From NCBI RefSeq assembly GCF_030503435.1, contig NZ_JAUKPO010000005.1:1-64000 (forward strand): a stretch of DNA of 64,000 nt, written 5' to 3'. The position numbers were made by a program, and so were the translations under genes. Shown piece by piece: positions 43,938 through 54,497 of the stretch (its first letter is position 1; each line of letters starts with the position of its first letter). The notes beneath the pieces are model-generated. The model was not told the DNA's origin and ran no database searches. It saw nothing but the letters and a program-made list of their open reading frames with translations. The stretch is from Rhodocytophaga aerolata (lineage in GTDB: Bacteria > Bacteroidota > Bacteroidia > Cytophagales > 172606-1).

Positions 43938-46900
43938 TTATTCACTCTCCATCGGATGCTGTTTCAGCAGTTCGTCTGGTGAGTAGAACCCGGTTTTTGC
44001 TTTGGTTGCTGCACGTACAGCTTTCACTTTTTCGGGAGAAATAGCCGGAGCTTTGTTTCCAAAAGAATTCCGAACGAAGGTTAATACGGCGGCAACTTCT
44101 TCGTCTTTTAGCATGCCTCCAAAAGGTGTCATGGGTACCTGTCCGGCATATTTTTGTCCTTTCACCTCAATAGGCCCATGTAAGCCGTTCAGTACAAGTT
44201 TAATCAGGCGTTCTTCATTGCCTGTTACCCATTTGGTGCCAGCAATAGGCGGAAAGCCGGAAGCAGAAAGCCCGGTACCATCTGGCTGATGGCAGGTCAT
44301 ACAGAATCCTTCCTTTGCATAAATAGCCTTGCCTTTAACAAACAGTTCACGTTCTTTGCCTTTCAAATCCGTAGCAATGGCCTCCTCCTTTTTTTCTACC
44401 ACCGACTTGCCATTCAAATGGGCTACAGCGGTTTCATGGGCAGGAAGCATCCAGTCGTCCAGGGGCTTTTTGGCAGCTTCTGCCAGAATAGGCAAGCCTT
44501 TTTCTTTCGGCAACCAGGAGGCAGCTACAATGGATTCCAGCCGCACGCGGCCATGTTCGTCTCTGGCAGCTTGCATGAGCAGGTCGGCCTGGTCGGGCAC
44601 CTGGTGGCCGGTATAGCGTACCACACGCACAGCGGCTGCCCGCGTTTTATAATCTTTCGCTTTTAGCAACTGTTTCAGCAGGCTTTGGTCTACTTTGTTC
44701 AATCCCCAGCTTACCCATAAAGCTTCCAGCAAATGATGTTCGTACCTGGGATCATTTTTATCCAGTTTGGCTACCCATGTTTTCATCTGCGGCAGTACTT
44801 CGGCAGCATTGCGGCCCCGTAATTCGCGGCGGGTACGGTAGCGGGTGCGGAACTCAGGAAGTTTCAGGTTTTCTAGCAGCTCGGGAATGCTGGCACCTGC
44901 TACTTTTGCCGGTGTAACCAAGGGGCGGGAAGGATAGGTAACACGGTATATCCGCCCGTGTACATGGTCGCGTAGCGGATCGCGGGCATTGTGCTGCATG
45001 TGTCCGATCAGAATATTATGCCAGTCGATTACATAGAGAGAACCATCCGGGGCAAATTCCATATCTACCGGGCGGAAGTTGCGGTCATCTGATTGAATCA
45101 GGTCCTGGCGGTGTGAAGTCTTATAGCCGGTGCCATCTTCTTCCACTTTATGTTGTTTCATCCCTAAAAAGCCAATGGTATTATTTATCAGCATATCGCC
45201 CTGTACGCTGTCGGGAAAATGGCGGCTGTACACAAACTCCAGACCTGACGTTGGGCGGACCCGGTGCTTTTCTTCAATGAGTTGTTTGGATTTATGCGTG
45301 GCTACGCCATACCTGGGCTTTACCGAACCTGGCATCATCCAGCGTACATCGGGACTGGAGGTTTCGGCAAAGAAATTCTGTCCCCAGTCGTCAAAAGCAA
45401 TACCCCAAGGGTTAGGAATAGATAATTGTGCAGTACGTTCCAGGTGGCGGCGCTGTGGATTAAAACGGTAAAAACCCCCATTGGTGGCCCGTACGGTACC
45501 ATAGGGCGTTTCCACATTGGTATGTAGAAAAACACCTTCTCCCATATAAATAGCTCCGGAGGGATCGGCAGCATACGCACTATGGGCGTGGTGGGTATCG
45601 TGGTCATCAAAGCCGCTTAACAAAATTTCCCTAGTATCTGCCTTGTCATCGCCGTTGGTATCGGTGAACAACATCAAGTTGGTACCCTGTGAAATATAGA
45701 CTCCTTCCGGAGCCAGTTCAAAACCTACAGGCAGGTGCAACCCATCGGCAAATACAGTTTGCTTATCAGCTTTGCCATCGTTATTGGTATCTTCGTAAAT
45801 CAGTAATTTATCGTTTGGCCGCTGATCTCCTGGTTTATAGTGCGGATAACTCGGCATGGTGGCTACCCAAAGCCGGCCTTTGTTGTCGAAAGACAATTGC
45901 ACTGGATTAGCCAGATCCGGAAATTCCTTTTCAGAGGCAAACATTTCTATTTTATACCCTGGGGCTACTTTAATGGTATTTAAAGCTTCCTGCCCATACA
46001 AGTATTGCATAGATCCGTTTTTCTCCGGATTATAATTGGTTTCTACCGGTGGAAGTTTAGACGTTTGCGCATCGGCAGCGGCCACATCCATCTTCTTCCC
46101 TTGTACTGACTGCCAGATGGCCTCATCCCGGATGGCTGTCATCTCCCGGATTTTGGTGAGTTCTGCCGGATAGTTATCTGGTCCGAAAGGATTGTAGCGG
46201 CGGCCAAACACGTGCACACCATTGGGAATTTTAAAGTCATTGTGCCACATCCAGTTTTTCTCCAGCACCGCTGCCCGTACCATTTCCCGGTTTGCTTCAG
46301 CTTTAGGGGCGGTTTTCCCAAAAATTCCATCTGCCAGCAGGGGTGCAAACTTAGCATAGCCTGCATCTGTCAGTTGAAAACCATCAATAGTTAATGGTTT
46401 ATCGGTATTGGCAAACCAATCTTTGGTAGGGGTGTATACATCCAGGTAAAGAACTTTATTTTTCGCAGCCACTTCTTTCATGGCCTCTGCATACATGGCC
46501 AGATTCGCGTTCTCTTTTTTACCATCCGGAAGATCCATTTTTTTAGAAAGATCTTCAAAGGCAATAGGCGAAACAATCGCTAACTGTGGAACTGACTGGC
46601 CGTTGTATTTCTGGCTTAACGTATGTTTGATGAAGGCATCCAGTTCGGCTTTGTAATTCTCCAGTCCGGCTTTGCCCTCAAACGATTCACTGTATCCGAA
46701 AAAGGCAATAATCACATCCGCTTTCAGACGGGTAAGCCACTGGTCCTCACTTTCGAAATGGCCCTGGCTGTCGGAATAATTAGCCAGTTCTGTCTGGAAT
46801 TTTTCAGCTCCTGGAAATGCCCAGGGTGACACCCGGCCTGCATGTGGCCTGAATCCGGGCGTATTGCCGCCATCGCACATGTTGCGGATATAGAGCAAAC

Positions 46901-47108
46901 TGTCGGGGTAACGCAGGTGCATTTCTGTTTCAAAATGCCCGTAGTTCAGCATTCTGGAGCCCAGGTTATTGCCGATCAGTACGATGTGCGAGCCTTTTTT
47001 TATTTTTAATGCAGGCGAATTCGTCTGAATAAATTGAAAGGCAAATAAGGTAGTCAGCACGACTGCTAACAAAGCCATTCCAACTTTGACATTGGTTGTA
47101 AAATTCAT
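43938..47108 (-). CDS. PVC-type SGNH/propeller/cytochrome c protein
   Basis: A 1,056-residue exported protein. A membrane segment near the N-terminus (KVGMALLAVVLTTLFAFQFI) is the signal. Next is an SGNH-hydrolase-like domain (GSHIVLIGNNLGSRM, FFGYSESFEG), then a beta-propeller dehydrogenase-like domain (APGYKIEMFASEKEFPDLANP, YPHYKPGDQRPNDKLLIYEDTN), HEAT-like repeats (LLKAKDYKTRAAAVRVVRYTG), and a cytochrome c domain with FCMTCH haem motif (Cys936). This architecture is common in Planctomycetes and Bacteroidota, probably in sugar oxidation; substrate unknown. It follows the ThuA-like gene on the same strand by 53 bp. Confidence 0.9.
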   Translation of the reverse strand: MNFTTNVKVGMALLAVVLTTLFAFQFIQTNSPALKIKKGSHIVLIGNNLGSRMLNYGHFETEMHLRYPDSLLYIRNMCDGGNTPGFRPHAGRVSPWAFPGAEKFQTELANYSDSQGHFESEDQWLTRLKADVIIAFFGYSESFEGKAGLENYKAELDAFIKHTLSQKYNGQSVPQLAIVSPIAFEDLSKKMDLPDGKKENANLAMYAEAMKEVAAKNKVLYLDVYTPTKDWFANTDKPLTIDGFQLTDAGYAKFAPLLADGIFGKTAPKAEANREMVRAAVLEKNWMWHNDFKIPNGVHVFGRRYNPFGPDNYPAELTKIREMTAIRDEAIWQSVQGKKMDVAAADAQTSKLPPVETNYNPEKNGSMQYLYGQEALNTIKVAPGYKIEMFASEKEFPDLANPVQLSFDNKGRLWVATMPSYPHYKPGDQRPNDKLLIYEDTNNDGKADKQTVFADGLHLPVGFELAPEGVYISQGTNLMLFTDTNGDDKADTREILLSGFDDHDTHHAHSAYAADPSGAIYMGEGVFLHTNVETPYGTVRATNGGFYRFNPQRRHLERTAQLSIPNPWGIAFDDWGQNFFAETSSPDVRWMMPGSVKPRYGVATHKSKQLIEEKHRVRPTSGLEFVYSRHFPDSVQGDMLINNTIGFLGMKQHKVEEDGTGYKTSHRQDLIQSDDRNFRPVDMEFAPDGSLYVIDWHNILIGHMQHNARDPLRDHVHGRIYRVTYPSRPLVTPAKVAGASIPELLENLKLPEFRTRYRTRRELRGRNAAEVLPQMKTWVAKLDKNDPRYEHHLLEALWVSWGLNKVDQSLLKQLLKAKDYKTRAAAVRVVRYTGHQVPDQADLLMQAARDEHGRVRLESIVAASWLPKEKGLPILAEAAKKPLDDWMLPAHETAVAHLNGKSVVEKKEEAIATDLKGKERELFVKGKAIYAKEGFCMTCHQPDGTGLSASGFPPIAGTKWVTGNEERLIKLVLNGLHGPIEVKGQKYAGQVPMTPFGGMLKDEEVAAVLTFVRNSFGNKAPAISPEKVKAVRAATKAKTGFYSPDELLKQHPMESE

Positions 47109-47161
47109 TCTTCTTCAAGGTTTAGGTAAGTATACCATTAGTCAATAGTCATTGGTCAGGA

Positions 47162-48034
47162 TTACATGCCCCGGTACGGAACATTAATGGCAACTTTGCC
47201 TTTCCAGGTATCTGGCACTGGTTTATCGAGTGTCCAGTGAATTGCATTAATTACCAGGCGCTGAAAAGATTCTTCTTTAAAATCTTCCGGATGGCCCATG
47301 GTAGTGGCAAACACTTTTGCTCCCCATTGTGTCTTCCAGGTCCAGGCTACCGGGTTATCGGCAAATCCCTCTTTGTTTGGATTAACTGCTTTCCCCATCA
47401 GCAACGAAGTAGCTCCTTTAGCCGGATAATCTGGTACCACTTTATAGAGCCACGAACGCACATGAAAATTTTGACTGACACCTTTTAGAATGGGATGTTT
47501 GGCAGCTTCCGGTATAACCGTTACGTCGGTGCTGCAATCGTGTCCGCAATGGGTATGTTCGGCTTTACCGCCCCAGCCGGGAGGCGAGCCCAGGGCAAAC
47601 TCTCCAAACGCATTCCATTTTTCCAGGGGATGCCCTTTGGGGTAGTTGAATGAATGGGTGGAAGTCCGGAAGCCCATCAGCGGTTTACCAGATTTTAAAT
47701 AATCGTCGATGTATTTTACCTGGTCGGCTGGTAAGCGGCGCCAGCGCAGATAAAACACCGCCATATCAGCGTCTTTCAGTGCTTCCAGGCCGGGTATATT
47801 TTCTTCTGCATTCTGGTCGGGAGAAGATTTAAGTACTTTCACCCGCATTCCATAATTCTGTTCCAGTTCTTTGGCTAGCAGCGGCATGGTGGCTTCACTG
47901 CTATACTCATGGTCACCGGTGACAAATACAATAAGTGGTTTTTTAGACTTGCTTTGAGAAAGGGCGGGATTTGCTGTTGCAATGATTGTAAGAAACAGGC
48001 AAAACTGAATCAGGCCGGACATTTTTTTCTTCAT
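47162..48034 (-). CDS. ThuA-like protein
   Basis: A 290-residue exported protein with a signal peptide (MSGLIQFCLFLTIIATANPALSQS). The ThuA fold is seen from KPLIVFVTGDHEYSSEATMPLLAKELEQ through LMGFRTSTHSFNY, HVRSWLYKV to FATTMGHPEDFKEESFQRLVINAIHWTL. ThuA-like domains are related to glutamine-amidotransferase folds and occur with sugar-uptake genes. The exact reaction is not known. It lies 53 bp upstream of the PVC-type gene and is probably co-transcribed with it. Confidence 0.88.
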   Translation of the reverse strand: MKKKMSGLIQFCLFLTIIATANPALSQSKSKKPLIVFVTGDHEYSSEATMPLLAKELEQNYGMRVKVLKSSPDQNAEENIPGLEALKDADMAVFYLRWRRLPADQVKYIDDYLKSGKPLMGFRTSTHSFNYPKGHPLEKWNAFGEFALGSPPGWGGKAEHTHCGHDCSTDVTVIPEAAKHPILKGVSQNFHVRSWLYKVVPDYPAKGATSLLMGKAVNPNKEGFADNPVAWTWKTQWGAKVFATTMGHPEDFKEESFQRLVINAIHWTLDKPVPDTWKGKVAINVPYRGM

Positions 48035-48172
48035 TGGTTAATCATTTAAAGGTGCTTCTGACGTGCCAGGTGCAAATACTTCTGCACCATTGGTTTATTC
48101 AGGCATATGCACCATTCGGGGTTTAACAGAGATTATTATAACTCTCAAAATACGTAGTTATCGTCAATAAAA

Positions 48173-48208
48173 GAAGAAATCATCTTAGAATACTAAGATA
48201 ATTTCTTC
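48173..48208 (-). terminator. Hairpin after SusD gene
   Basis: Bases 48173-48188 and 48193-48208 pair with one mismatch around a 4-base loop (gaagaaatcatcttag/ctaagataatttcttc). The hairpin lies 50 bases past the SusD stop and probably ends that transcript before ThuA. Confidence 0.65.
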
Positions 48209-48257
48209 CTTAAGTGATATACGAATGACAAATGACTATTCTCGAATGATTACTGAC

Positions 48258-49766
48258 TTAATAGCCGGGATTTTGAATCAGATTCTTATTGTTCCGGATC
48301 TCGGCAGTCGGGATAGGGAATACTAATTCTCTTTCTTTTAACACTGGTCCATACGAGAACTGATGGCCAACAAAATCATCGAACCCTCTGGTTGTTACAT
48401 TAAACGCTTTTCTTAGACGCTTCATGTCGTACCAGGTTTTGTTTTCGAAGCTCAGTTCATGCCAGCGTTCCCGCCAGATGGCTTCCCGGAATTGCTGCTG
48501 GGTCAGATTAGCTAATTCAGGCAGATTAGCCCTCCGTCTGATCTTATTTACGACTTCATAGGCCTCGGCTGTTGGTCCGGAAGCTTCATTGGAGGATTCG
48601 GCAAAGTTCAATAAAACTTCGGCATATCGGATCAGGGGCCAGTTAAGTCCGCTGCTGGTGGTAGACAGGTGAGCTTCTGTATCGAAATGCTTAAAGAGGT
48701 AATAGCCTCCTAAATCTACGGTTTTAGACCGGTCGCTGCTGAGGGTGTAGGTCTTGTAATAAAACTGTTTCTCTTCTGTCCGCTTGTCGCCCGGTTCGTA
48801 CGATTCTACAAACTCTTTGTTGGCAAAGATGGCCCCGGTTTCGTCGGAATAGGCAGAAATACCCTGGTTATACGGAATAATAGATACCTGTAACCCATTG
48901 GAGTTGACAATAGTCGCTGAGAATTGCACCATAAAAATATATTCGCCTCTGTTTTTGGTGGCTACCTTATGCAGATCGTCATAGGAAGCAAATAAGCTAA
49001 ACTGATTCGATTGAATAACCTCCCCAGCTTTGGCAGCGGCTTTCTGATAATATTCAGCCCCTTTTTGTAAAGGATACCCCGCCATCGTTAAGTATACATC
49101 GGCTAACAAGGACTTTATAGCCCCCAAGGTTACTCTTCCGGTTGCATCGGTATAGGGCAAGCCGGAAGTTTCCGCAACGGTAAGGTCTTCTACAATCTGG
49201 GTATACACTTGCTCCTCCGTGGCAGGCGTTGGATAAAGTGTTGGCGAATTCAGTTCAACTGGCTCTGTGATTAACGGAATTTTGCCAAATATACGCACTA
49301 GGTTAAAGTAATAATATGCCCGTAAAAATCTGGCTTCGCCGAGGTGCATGTTCTTTTTGGCCTCATCCATGGTGATGCCAGGAATTTTGGCAATAGCCAG
49401 GTTGGCATTGGCAATGCCCCGGTAATGGCTGGTCCAATAGGTGCCCCCATAGGTATTATCGGAGTTATTTACCAGATTCCGGACAAATATACTGTTTACC
49501 GCTTGACCTAGTTCGGTATTGGCCAGGCCAGTAGCAAACTCCAGCATCATCCAGGGAGCGCCGTTAAACCCTCCCCCGGTCACATCCCGCAAACTGGCAT
49601 AGATAGAATTTACTGAACTCTCGGCATGCTCTGGTTTCGTAAAATAGTTATCTACTGTAAAATTAGACTTGTCTGGTTCTTCCAGAAAATCTTTACAAGC
49701 AGACGTACTAAACAGAAGGGCTCCGCAAATGACTAGTTGACTAATGGTTTTTATAGGAAGGTTCAT
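48258..49766 (-). CDS. SusD/RagB-family outer membrane lipoprotein
   Basis: A 502-residue surface lipoprotein. The signal with lipobox is seen at LVICGALLFSTSACKDFLEEPDKSNFTVDNYFTKPEHAESSVN, the standard SusD N-terminus with TSAC. The characteristic GxARFLRAYYYFNLVRIFGKIPLI motif follows, and the C-terminal end (LNFAESSNEASGPT, RRANLPEL, REAIWRERWHELSFENKTWYDMKR) is also typical. SusD caps the SusC channel and captures glycans or other ligands. It lies 26 bp after the SusC gene. Ligand unknown. Confidence 0.93.
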   Translation of the reverse strand: MNLPIKTISQLVICGALLFSTSACKDFLEEPDKSNFTVDNYFTKPEHAESSVNSIYASLRDVTGGGFNGAPWMMLEFATGLANTELGQAVNSIFVRNLVNNSDNTYGGTYWTSHYRGIANANLAIAKIPGITMDEAKKNMHLGEARFLRAYYYFNLVRIFGKIPLITEPVELNSPTLYPTPATEEQVYTQIVEDLTVAETSGLPYTDATGRVTLGAIKSLLADVYLTMAGYPLQKGAEYYQKAAAKAGEVIQSNQFSLFASYDDLHKVATKNRGEYIFMVQFSATIVNSNGLQVSIIPYNQGISAYSDETGAIFANKEFVESYEPGDKRTEEKQFYYKTYTLSSDRSKTVDLGGYYLFKHFDTEAHLSTTSSGLNWPLIRYAEVLLNFAESSNEASGPTAEAYEVVNKIRRRANLPELANLTQQQFREAIWRERWHELSFENKTWYDMKRLRKAFNVTTRGFDDFVGHQFSYGPVLKERELVFPIPTAEIRNNKNLIQNPGY

Positions 49767-49792
49767 AGACTTTTCGTTGAGAGGTTAAACAA

Positions 49793-52700
49793 TTACAATC
49801 CAATATTGAGGCCCACCATAAATACTCTGGGTTTGGGGTAATCATATAAGGCTACACCCTGATCGAAAGTACTTCCGGAAGTAGATACTTCCGGATCGTA
49901 ACCGGCATACTTGGTCCGCAGGAAGAAATTCTGGGTAGAGGCGAACACCCGTAATCTGTTCAGGTGAATTTTTTCTACCAGTTCCGGAGCAAAAGTATAG
50001 GCTAGCAGCAAGTTTCTTCCTCTGACAAAAGAAGCATCCTGCACCCGGTAGGTATCGTTGTTGGTGTTGTACCCGGCAGATACTGGCCGTAATTCAGCAA
50101 GTGGTGTATCCTGATTTTCTGGTGTCCAGCCATTGAGTACCGTCTTGAAGCTGTTGGCAATACCTACCCGGTCTTCGGCAGAGTGTTTGCTTCTAAAGAG
50201 CACATCGTTGCCGTACATAAATTGCAGGTCAATAGTCAGGTCGAAGTTTTTGTAGCGGAACGTGTTCAGTAACGTGCCAAAGCCATCCGGAATCCCTTTT
50301 CCGATAATTACCCGGTCGTTGTCATTAATTACCCCATCGTTGTTGGTATCCTGGTATTTAATGTCGCCGGGCTTCTTCAGGTATTTTGACGCTTCGTCTG
50401 CTTCGGAAGTTTTCCAGGTACCCAGGTGAACATATCCGAAGAAAGAGCCTACCGGTTCACCTTCCCGGATTACGGTAGAGCCTTCAAAAATGTCGGCCCC
50501 TCCGGTTAAGGCAATTACTTTGTTTTTGTTGGCTGAAATATTAAAGGTGGTATTCCATGAGAAATTTGTGGCATTAATATTTACCGTATTCAAGCCAAAC
50601 TCTATGCCTTTATTTTCCATGCTGCCAATGTTGCGGCTAACCGTTGTGTAGCCACTGCTGGAGGGTACCGGTGCACTAAGCAGCATATCGGTAGTGAGTT
50701 TGCGGTACAAATCTACTTCTACTGAAATCCGGTTGCGGAATAAGCCCAGTTCCACGCCAGCATCTATCTGATGCGTTTTTTCCCAGCGCAGATCCGGATT
50801 TGCCAGCCTGTTTACCCCTATACCAATGGCTCTCCCTTCGTTGAACACAACCTGGTAGTTTCCCATACCGGCAAGGGCCTGATACGCTGTAATTTCAGAG
50901 TTACCGGTTACCCCATAGCTGGTACGCAGCTTTAAGTTAGAAATGAGCGGAATATCCTTCATAAATCCTTCATCGGATACACGCCAGGCCAGAGCGGCAG
51001 AGGGGAAGAAGGCATAGCGGTTAGAGGAACCAAACTTAGAGGAACCATCTATACGGCCGGTAAAGGTAACCAGGTATTTATCTTTCAAGCCATAGTTAAT
51101 TCTGCCGAAATACGAGTTTAAGCCATAGGCACTGGTTGAAGAACTGGGGGCAATTACGTTAGAGCCAGCTCCTAAATTATTGAATGTATAATAATCATCC
51201 TGGAACCGCTGCGACTGGGCTGTGTTGGAGAACCTATCCACATGTTGCCAGGAAAGACCAAGCAATCCATTAAAGGAATGTATATCAGCAAACCGCTTGT
51301 TGTAGGTCAGGTAATTTTCGAACTGCCAGGAATTATGCCGTTCGTTGGTGATAGAAGCATCGCCACCCTGGTTGCGGGAGATATAGTTCAGGTTGCGTCC
51401 ACCATAATAGTCTATCCGCTGGTTTATAATATTGGTACCTACCGTTGACCGTAACTCTAACCCTTCCGCTAGTTTGATGTTTGCATAGATATTACCCAGC
51501 ATGGTCTGTGTTTTTACATAAAACAGCCGTTCATTTAAGATATGCAGCGGATTGCCGCCACCCTCCATACCAGGATAATCTTCATTGCCTCCCCAGCGGC
51601 CATCGGGGTATTTTACCGGAATGATGGGCAAAGCTTCCAGCACCTGCCGCATGGCAATAATACCGCCAGCACCCAGCGGATCTATCTGGTTCTCACTCTG
51701 GTCATTATAGCTAATGGTACCACCCACGCGTAACCAGTCTTTGATCTGGGTATCCATCACAAAACGGCCGGAAAAACGCTTCAGCCAGGATTTTTTCACT
51801 AACCCATTTTCATCTCTGTATCCTAAATAGGCCCCATAACTGTCTTTTCCATTGCCACCAGTAAAAGATAGTTGATGGTTCTGGGTTAATGCTCTCTGGA
51901 AGGCTTCATCCTGCCAGTCGGTATCGTAGAGGGGATTGCCATTAGAATCAAACAGCAGTGGGTTGGTCCGTTTGGTTTTAGGGTCTGTATATTTGCCGCC
52001 GGCCCAGCCAACCGGATCATATTTTTGTGCATTGGCATAGGCAAGTTCTTCTACCAGTAAAAACTCTCTGGAGTTCAGTAACGGTATTTTGCGGGGAAGC
52101 ACACCTACACTAAAATCGGTATCATAGGTAACTCTGCCGCCTCCCTGGCTACCCCGTTTAGTGGTTACGAGAATAACCCCATTGGCCCCTCTGGCCCCAT
52201 AAATAGCGGTAGCCGAAGCATCTTTTAATACTTCAATAGAAGCAATATCATTAGGGTTAATATAGTCAATAGGGGTACTGCCGTTGGTAAGGTTGGTTAC
52301 GTTCAGAATAACCCCATCAATGACATACAGCGGGTTATTGGTTACACTCACTGAGGTATTTCCGCGGATACGGATATTGGCCCGGCCACCCGGACGGCCA
52401 GAGTTGACAGATACGTTTACCCCGGTTATTCTGCCTGCTAAACCCTGGTTTAGCGAAGCTGCCGGGCGTTCCTGCAGGGCTTCGGCCTTAATGGTACCTA
52501 CCGAGCCAGTTAAGTCTGATTTCCTCTGCGTACCATAGCCGACCACCACTACTTCTTCCAGGGCTTTCACATCAGGAGCTAATGAAATATCAATCACCGT
52601 ACGGTTGTTAATAGGGATTTCCTGGGTGGTATATCCAATATAAGAAGCCACCAGTGTGCCATTTCCATCCGGTGCGTTCAGGCTGTATCTGCCATCTACA

Positions 52701-53212
52701 TCGGAAGTAGTTCCTACGGTACTTCCTTTTACTAATACAGTTACCCCTGGCAGTGCCTGCGAATTTTCATCGGTTATCCGGCCGGTTATGGTTATTGCCA
52801 TAACAGCAGATGGCAGGGCTTCATGATTGATCTGATGAAACATCAACTCCCTTGCCGCTGAAGGCTTATCTTCTTGTTTTACAATAACATATACATTTTT
52901 AGATTTTCTAAATTCCAGGTTGTGCGGCTTGAGTAAGGCTTCCAGGGTTTCGTCTAACGTTGGCTGCAGGTGTATACTTTTGGTAAGCTTGTTCTGCACC
53001 AGTTCACTCTTATAAACAATGGACACTTTATACGCCACTTCAAGGCTAATGAGTGCTTCCTCCAGGGATACCGTTTGTGAAGGTAGCTTTGGTTGATGGG
53101 ATACTTTGGGCTGGTCGTGGATCAGGGAGGCTACCGTCTGGGAAGTTGCCGTTAGTGGCAGTCCTGGCAGCAAAAGCAGTAAGCAGTAACTGGTTAGCTT
53201 TCTCATACGCAT
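49793..53212 (-). CDS. SusC/RagA TonB-dependent receptor with STN domain
   Basis: The ATG at 53212 (MRMRKLTSYCLLLLLPGLPLT) is used because it starts directly at the signal peptide; a Met 57 bp upstream is less likely. About 1,139 residues. In order: signal, an STN signalling domain (SLEEALISLEVAYKVSIVYKS), a carboxypeptidase-like domain (ITGRITDENSQALPGVTVLVKG), the plug (EVVVVGYGTQRKSDLTGSVG, then LYVIDGV) and a 22-strand barrel ending at PRVFMVGLNIGL. The STN domain points to signalling through the FecR protein and sigma factor upstream. Confidence 0.93.
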   Translation of the reverse strand: MRMRKLTSYCLLLLLPGLPLTATSQTVASLIHDQPKVSHQPKLPSQTVSLEEALISLEVAYKVSIVYKSELVQNKLTKSIHLQPTLDETLEALLKPHNLEFRKSKNVYVIVKQEDKPSAARELMFHQINHEALPSAVMAITITGRITDENSQALPGVTVLVKGSTVGTTSDVDGRYSLNAPDGNGTLVASYIGYTTQEIPINNRTVIDISLAPDVKALEEVVVVGYGTQRKSDLTGSVGTIKAEALQERPAASLNQGLAGRITGVNVSVNSGRPGGRANIRIRGNTSVSVTNNPLYVIDGVILNVTNLTNGSTPIDYINPNDIASIEVLKDASATAIYGARGANGVILVTTKRGSQGGGRVTYDTDFSVGVLPRKIPLLNSREFLLVEELAYANAQKYDPVGWAGGKYTDPKTKRTNPLLFDSNGNPLYDTDWQDEAFQRALTQNHQLSFTGGNGKDSYGAYLGYRDENGLVKKSWLKRFSGRFVMDTQIKDWLRVGGTISYNDQSENQIDPLGAGGIIAMRQVLEALPIIPVKYPDGRWGGNEDYPGMEGGGNPLHILNERLFYVKTQTMLGNIYANIKLAEGLELRSTVGTNIINQRIDYYGGRNLNYISRNQGGDASITNERHNSWQFENYLTYNKRFADIHSFNGLLGLSWQHVDRFSNTAQSQRFQDDYYTFNNLGAGSNVIAPSSSTSAYGLNSYFGRINYGLKDKYLVTFTGRIDGSSKFGSSNRYAFFPSAALAWRVSDEGFMKDIPLISNLKLRTSYGVTGNSEITAYQALAGMGNYQVVFNEGRAIGIGVNRLANPDLRWEKTHQIDAGVELGLFRNRISVEVDLYRKLTTDMLLSAPVPSSSGYTTVSRNIGSMENKGIEFGLNTVNINATNFSWNTTFNISANKNKVIALTGGADIFEGSTVIREGEPVGSFFGYVHLGTWKTSEADEASKYLKKPGDIKYQDTNNDGVINDNDRVIIGKGIPDGFGTLLNTFRYKNFDLTIDLQFMYGNDVLFRSKHSAEDRVGIANSFKTVLNGWTPENQDTPLAELRPVSAGYNTNNDTYRVQDASFVRGRNLLLAYTFAPELVEKIHLNRLRVFASTQNFFLRTKYAGYDPEVSTSGSTFDQGVALYDYPKPRVFMVGLNIGL

Positions 53213-53296
53213 GGAAGATTTAGGTTTATTTTTGCAAAAACCATCCCCTGGGTGAGGTTTGCTCACCAAAAAAGACAGGATACTGTTTTTGTTTTT

Positions 53297-54337
53297 TTAC
53301 TTAGATGTTCGTTCTAAAAATAAAAGCTGATTATTCTGTTGTATAATCTGGTAGTTAAAAGACTCCGACAAGGCAAACAACAAACTTTCTATGTTATCAC
53401 TCGGTACGGAACCGGAAATTTGCTGCTCCAGTAAACTTTCATTGGGTATTTTCACCGTCAACCCATAGGTTTCTTCAAGTAAGGTTTTAATTTCAGCCAG
53501 AGGCGTATTTTTAAAAATCAGTTTATGTTGTGTCCACGAAAGGTACTGGTTGGGGTCTACCCTTTTTTTAGTGTAACCGGAAGCAGTTTTAGTTAAGGTT
53601 ACCGCTTCACTGGGTGCCATCATTACCTGCTTTTCTTCTCCGGTATGCGTAAGCAGTAGTTTCACTTTACCATCTTTCAATACCACCTGTGCACCACTTG
53701 TCCGGTCTTTTACATTAAACTGGGTGCCCAGCACTTCCACTACCATTTTTGAGGGGGTGGTTACCTGGAATTTCTGATTGTTCTGGGTATGTATTACCGA
53801 AAAATAGGCTTCCCCTTCTATCCAGACTTCTCTTGGTTGCCGGGTACTCCACTCAGAAGCATACCGGATGGTAGAGTTGCTATTCAAAATCACGATGGAA
53901 TGGTCTGGCAGCACAATCTTTTTCGTTTTGCCAAATGCGGTATGGTACTCCAGCATGGGCGCAGGTTTCAGCCACAAATACATCAAAAAGCTACTAACCA
54001 GTAATCCTAGAAAAACGGCAGCAATCTTGGTGTACAGCGGTAAGACCTTTGCAGGTTTTTGTAAAGGTATTTCCGGCGCATAGGTAGTTTCCTGCTTTCG
54101 GCTGCTGTCAATCCGTTGCCACAAGGTATCCAGGCGGCTTTCTTCTACCGGTGGAATCTCTTTGGAAACAATGGATTGCAATACTTCACGGGCTTGTACC
54201 ACAACCTGTTTTTTTTCAGGGTATGTCCGCAAGAAATTCTCCCAGAATTGCTGATTTTCCTCTTCAGGAGCCAGCACCCACTGCTGAAATTGCTCGTCGG
54301 CCAGAAACTCTTCTACTGAATAATCCAAATACTCCAT
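53297..54337 (-). CDS. FecR-family anti-sigma factor
   Basis: A 346-residue transmembrane regulator. The N-terminal cytoplasmic segment (VEEFLADEQFQQWVLAPEEENQQFWENFLRTYPEKK) is the sigma-binding head. One membrane helix (KIAAVFLGLLVSSFLMYLWL) is followed by the FecR domain (EYHTAFGKTKKIVLPDHSIVILNSNSTIRYASEW, REVWIEGEAYFSV, PSKMVVEVLGTQFNV) and a C-terminal secretin-like region (KNTPLAEIKTLLEETYGLTVKI). It lies between the sigma factor and the SusC gene, in the usual order. It should respond to the STN domain of SusC. Confidence 0.92.
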   Translation of the reverse strand: MEYLDYSVEEFLADEQFQQWVLAPEEENQQFWENFLRTYPEKKQVVVQAREVLQSIVSKEIPPVEESRLDTLWQRIDSSRKQETTYAPEIPLQKPAKVLPLYTKIAAVFLGLLVSSFLMYLWLKPAPMLEYHTAFGKTKKIVLPDHSIVILNSNSTIRYASEWSTRQPREVWIEGEAYFSVIHTQNNQKFQVTTPSKMVVEVLGTQFNVKDRTSGAQVVLKDGKVKLLLTHTGEEKQVMMAPSEAVTLTKTASGYTKKRVDPNQYLSWTQHKLIFKNTPLAEIKTLLEETYGLTVKIPNESLLEQQISGSVPSDNIESLLFALSESFNYQIIQQNNQLLFLERTSK

Positions 54338-54497
54338 GAAAGATCACAATTTTTTCCCGTTTATATACATAGCACCACAAGTGCGGTTAGGTACTCACGT
54401 ATTTTGAATTTTTTTTTGGATTTTTTCAGGCGGGCTAATTTCAAACGGCTGACCTGGCAGGGGCCGCTTTTTATTCGTACCAAAAGAAGGTATCAGA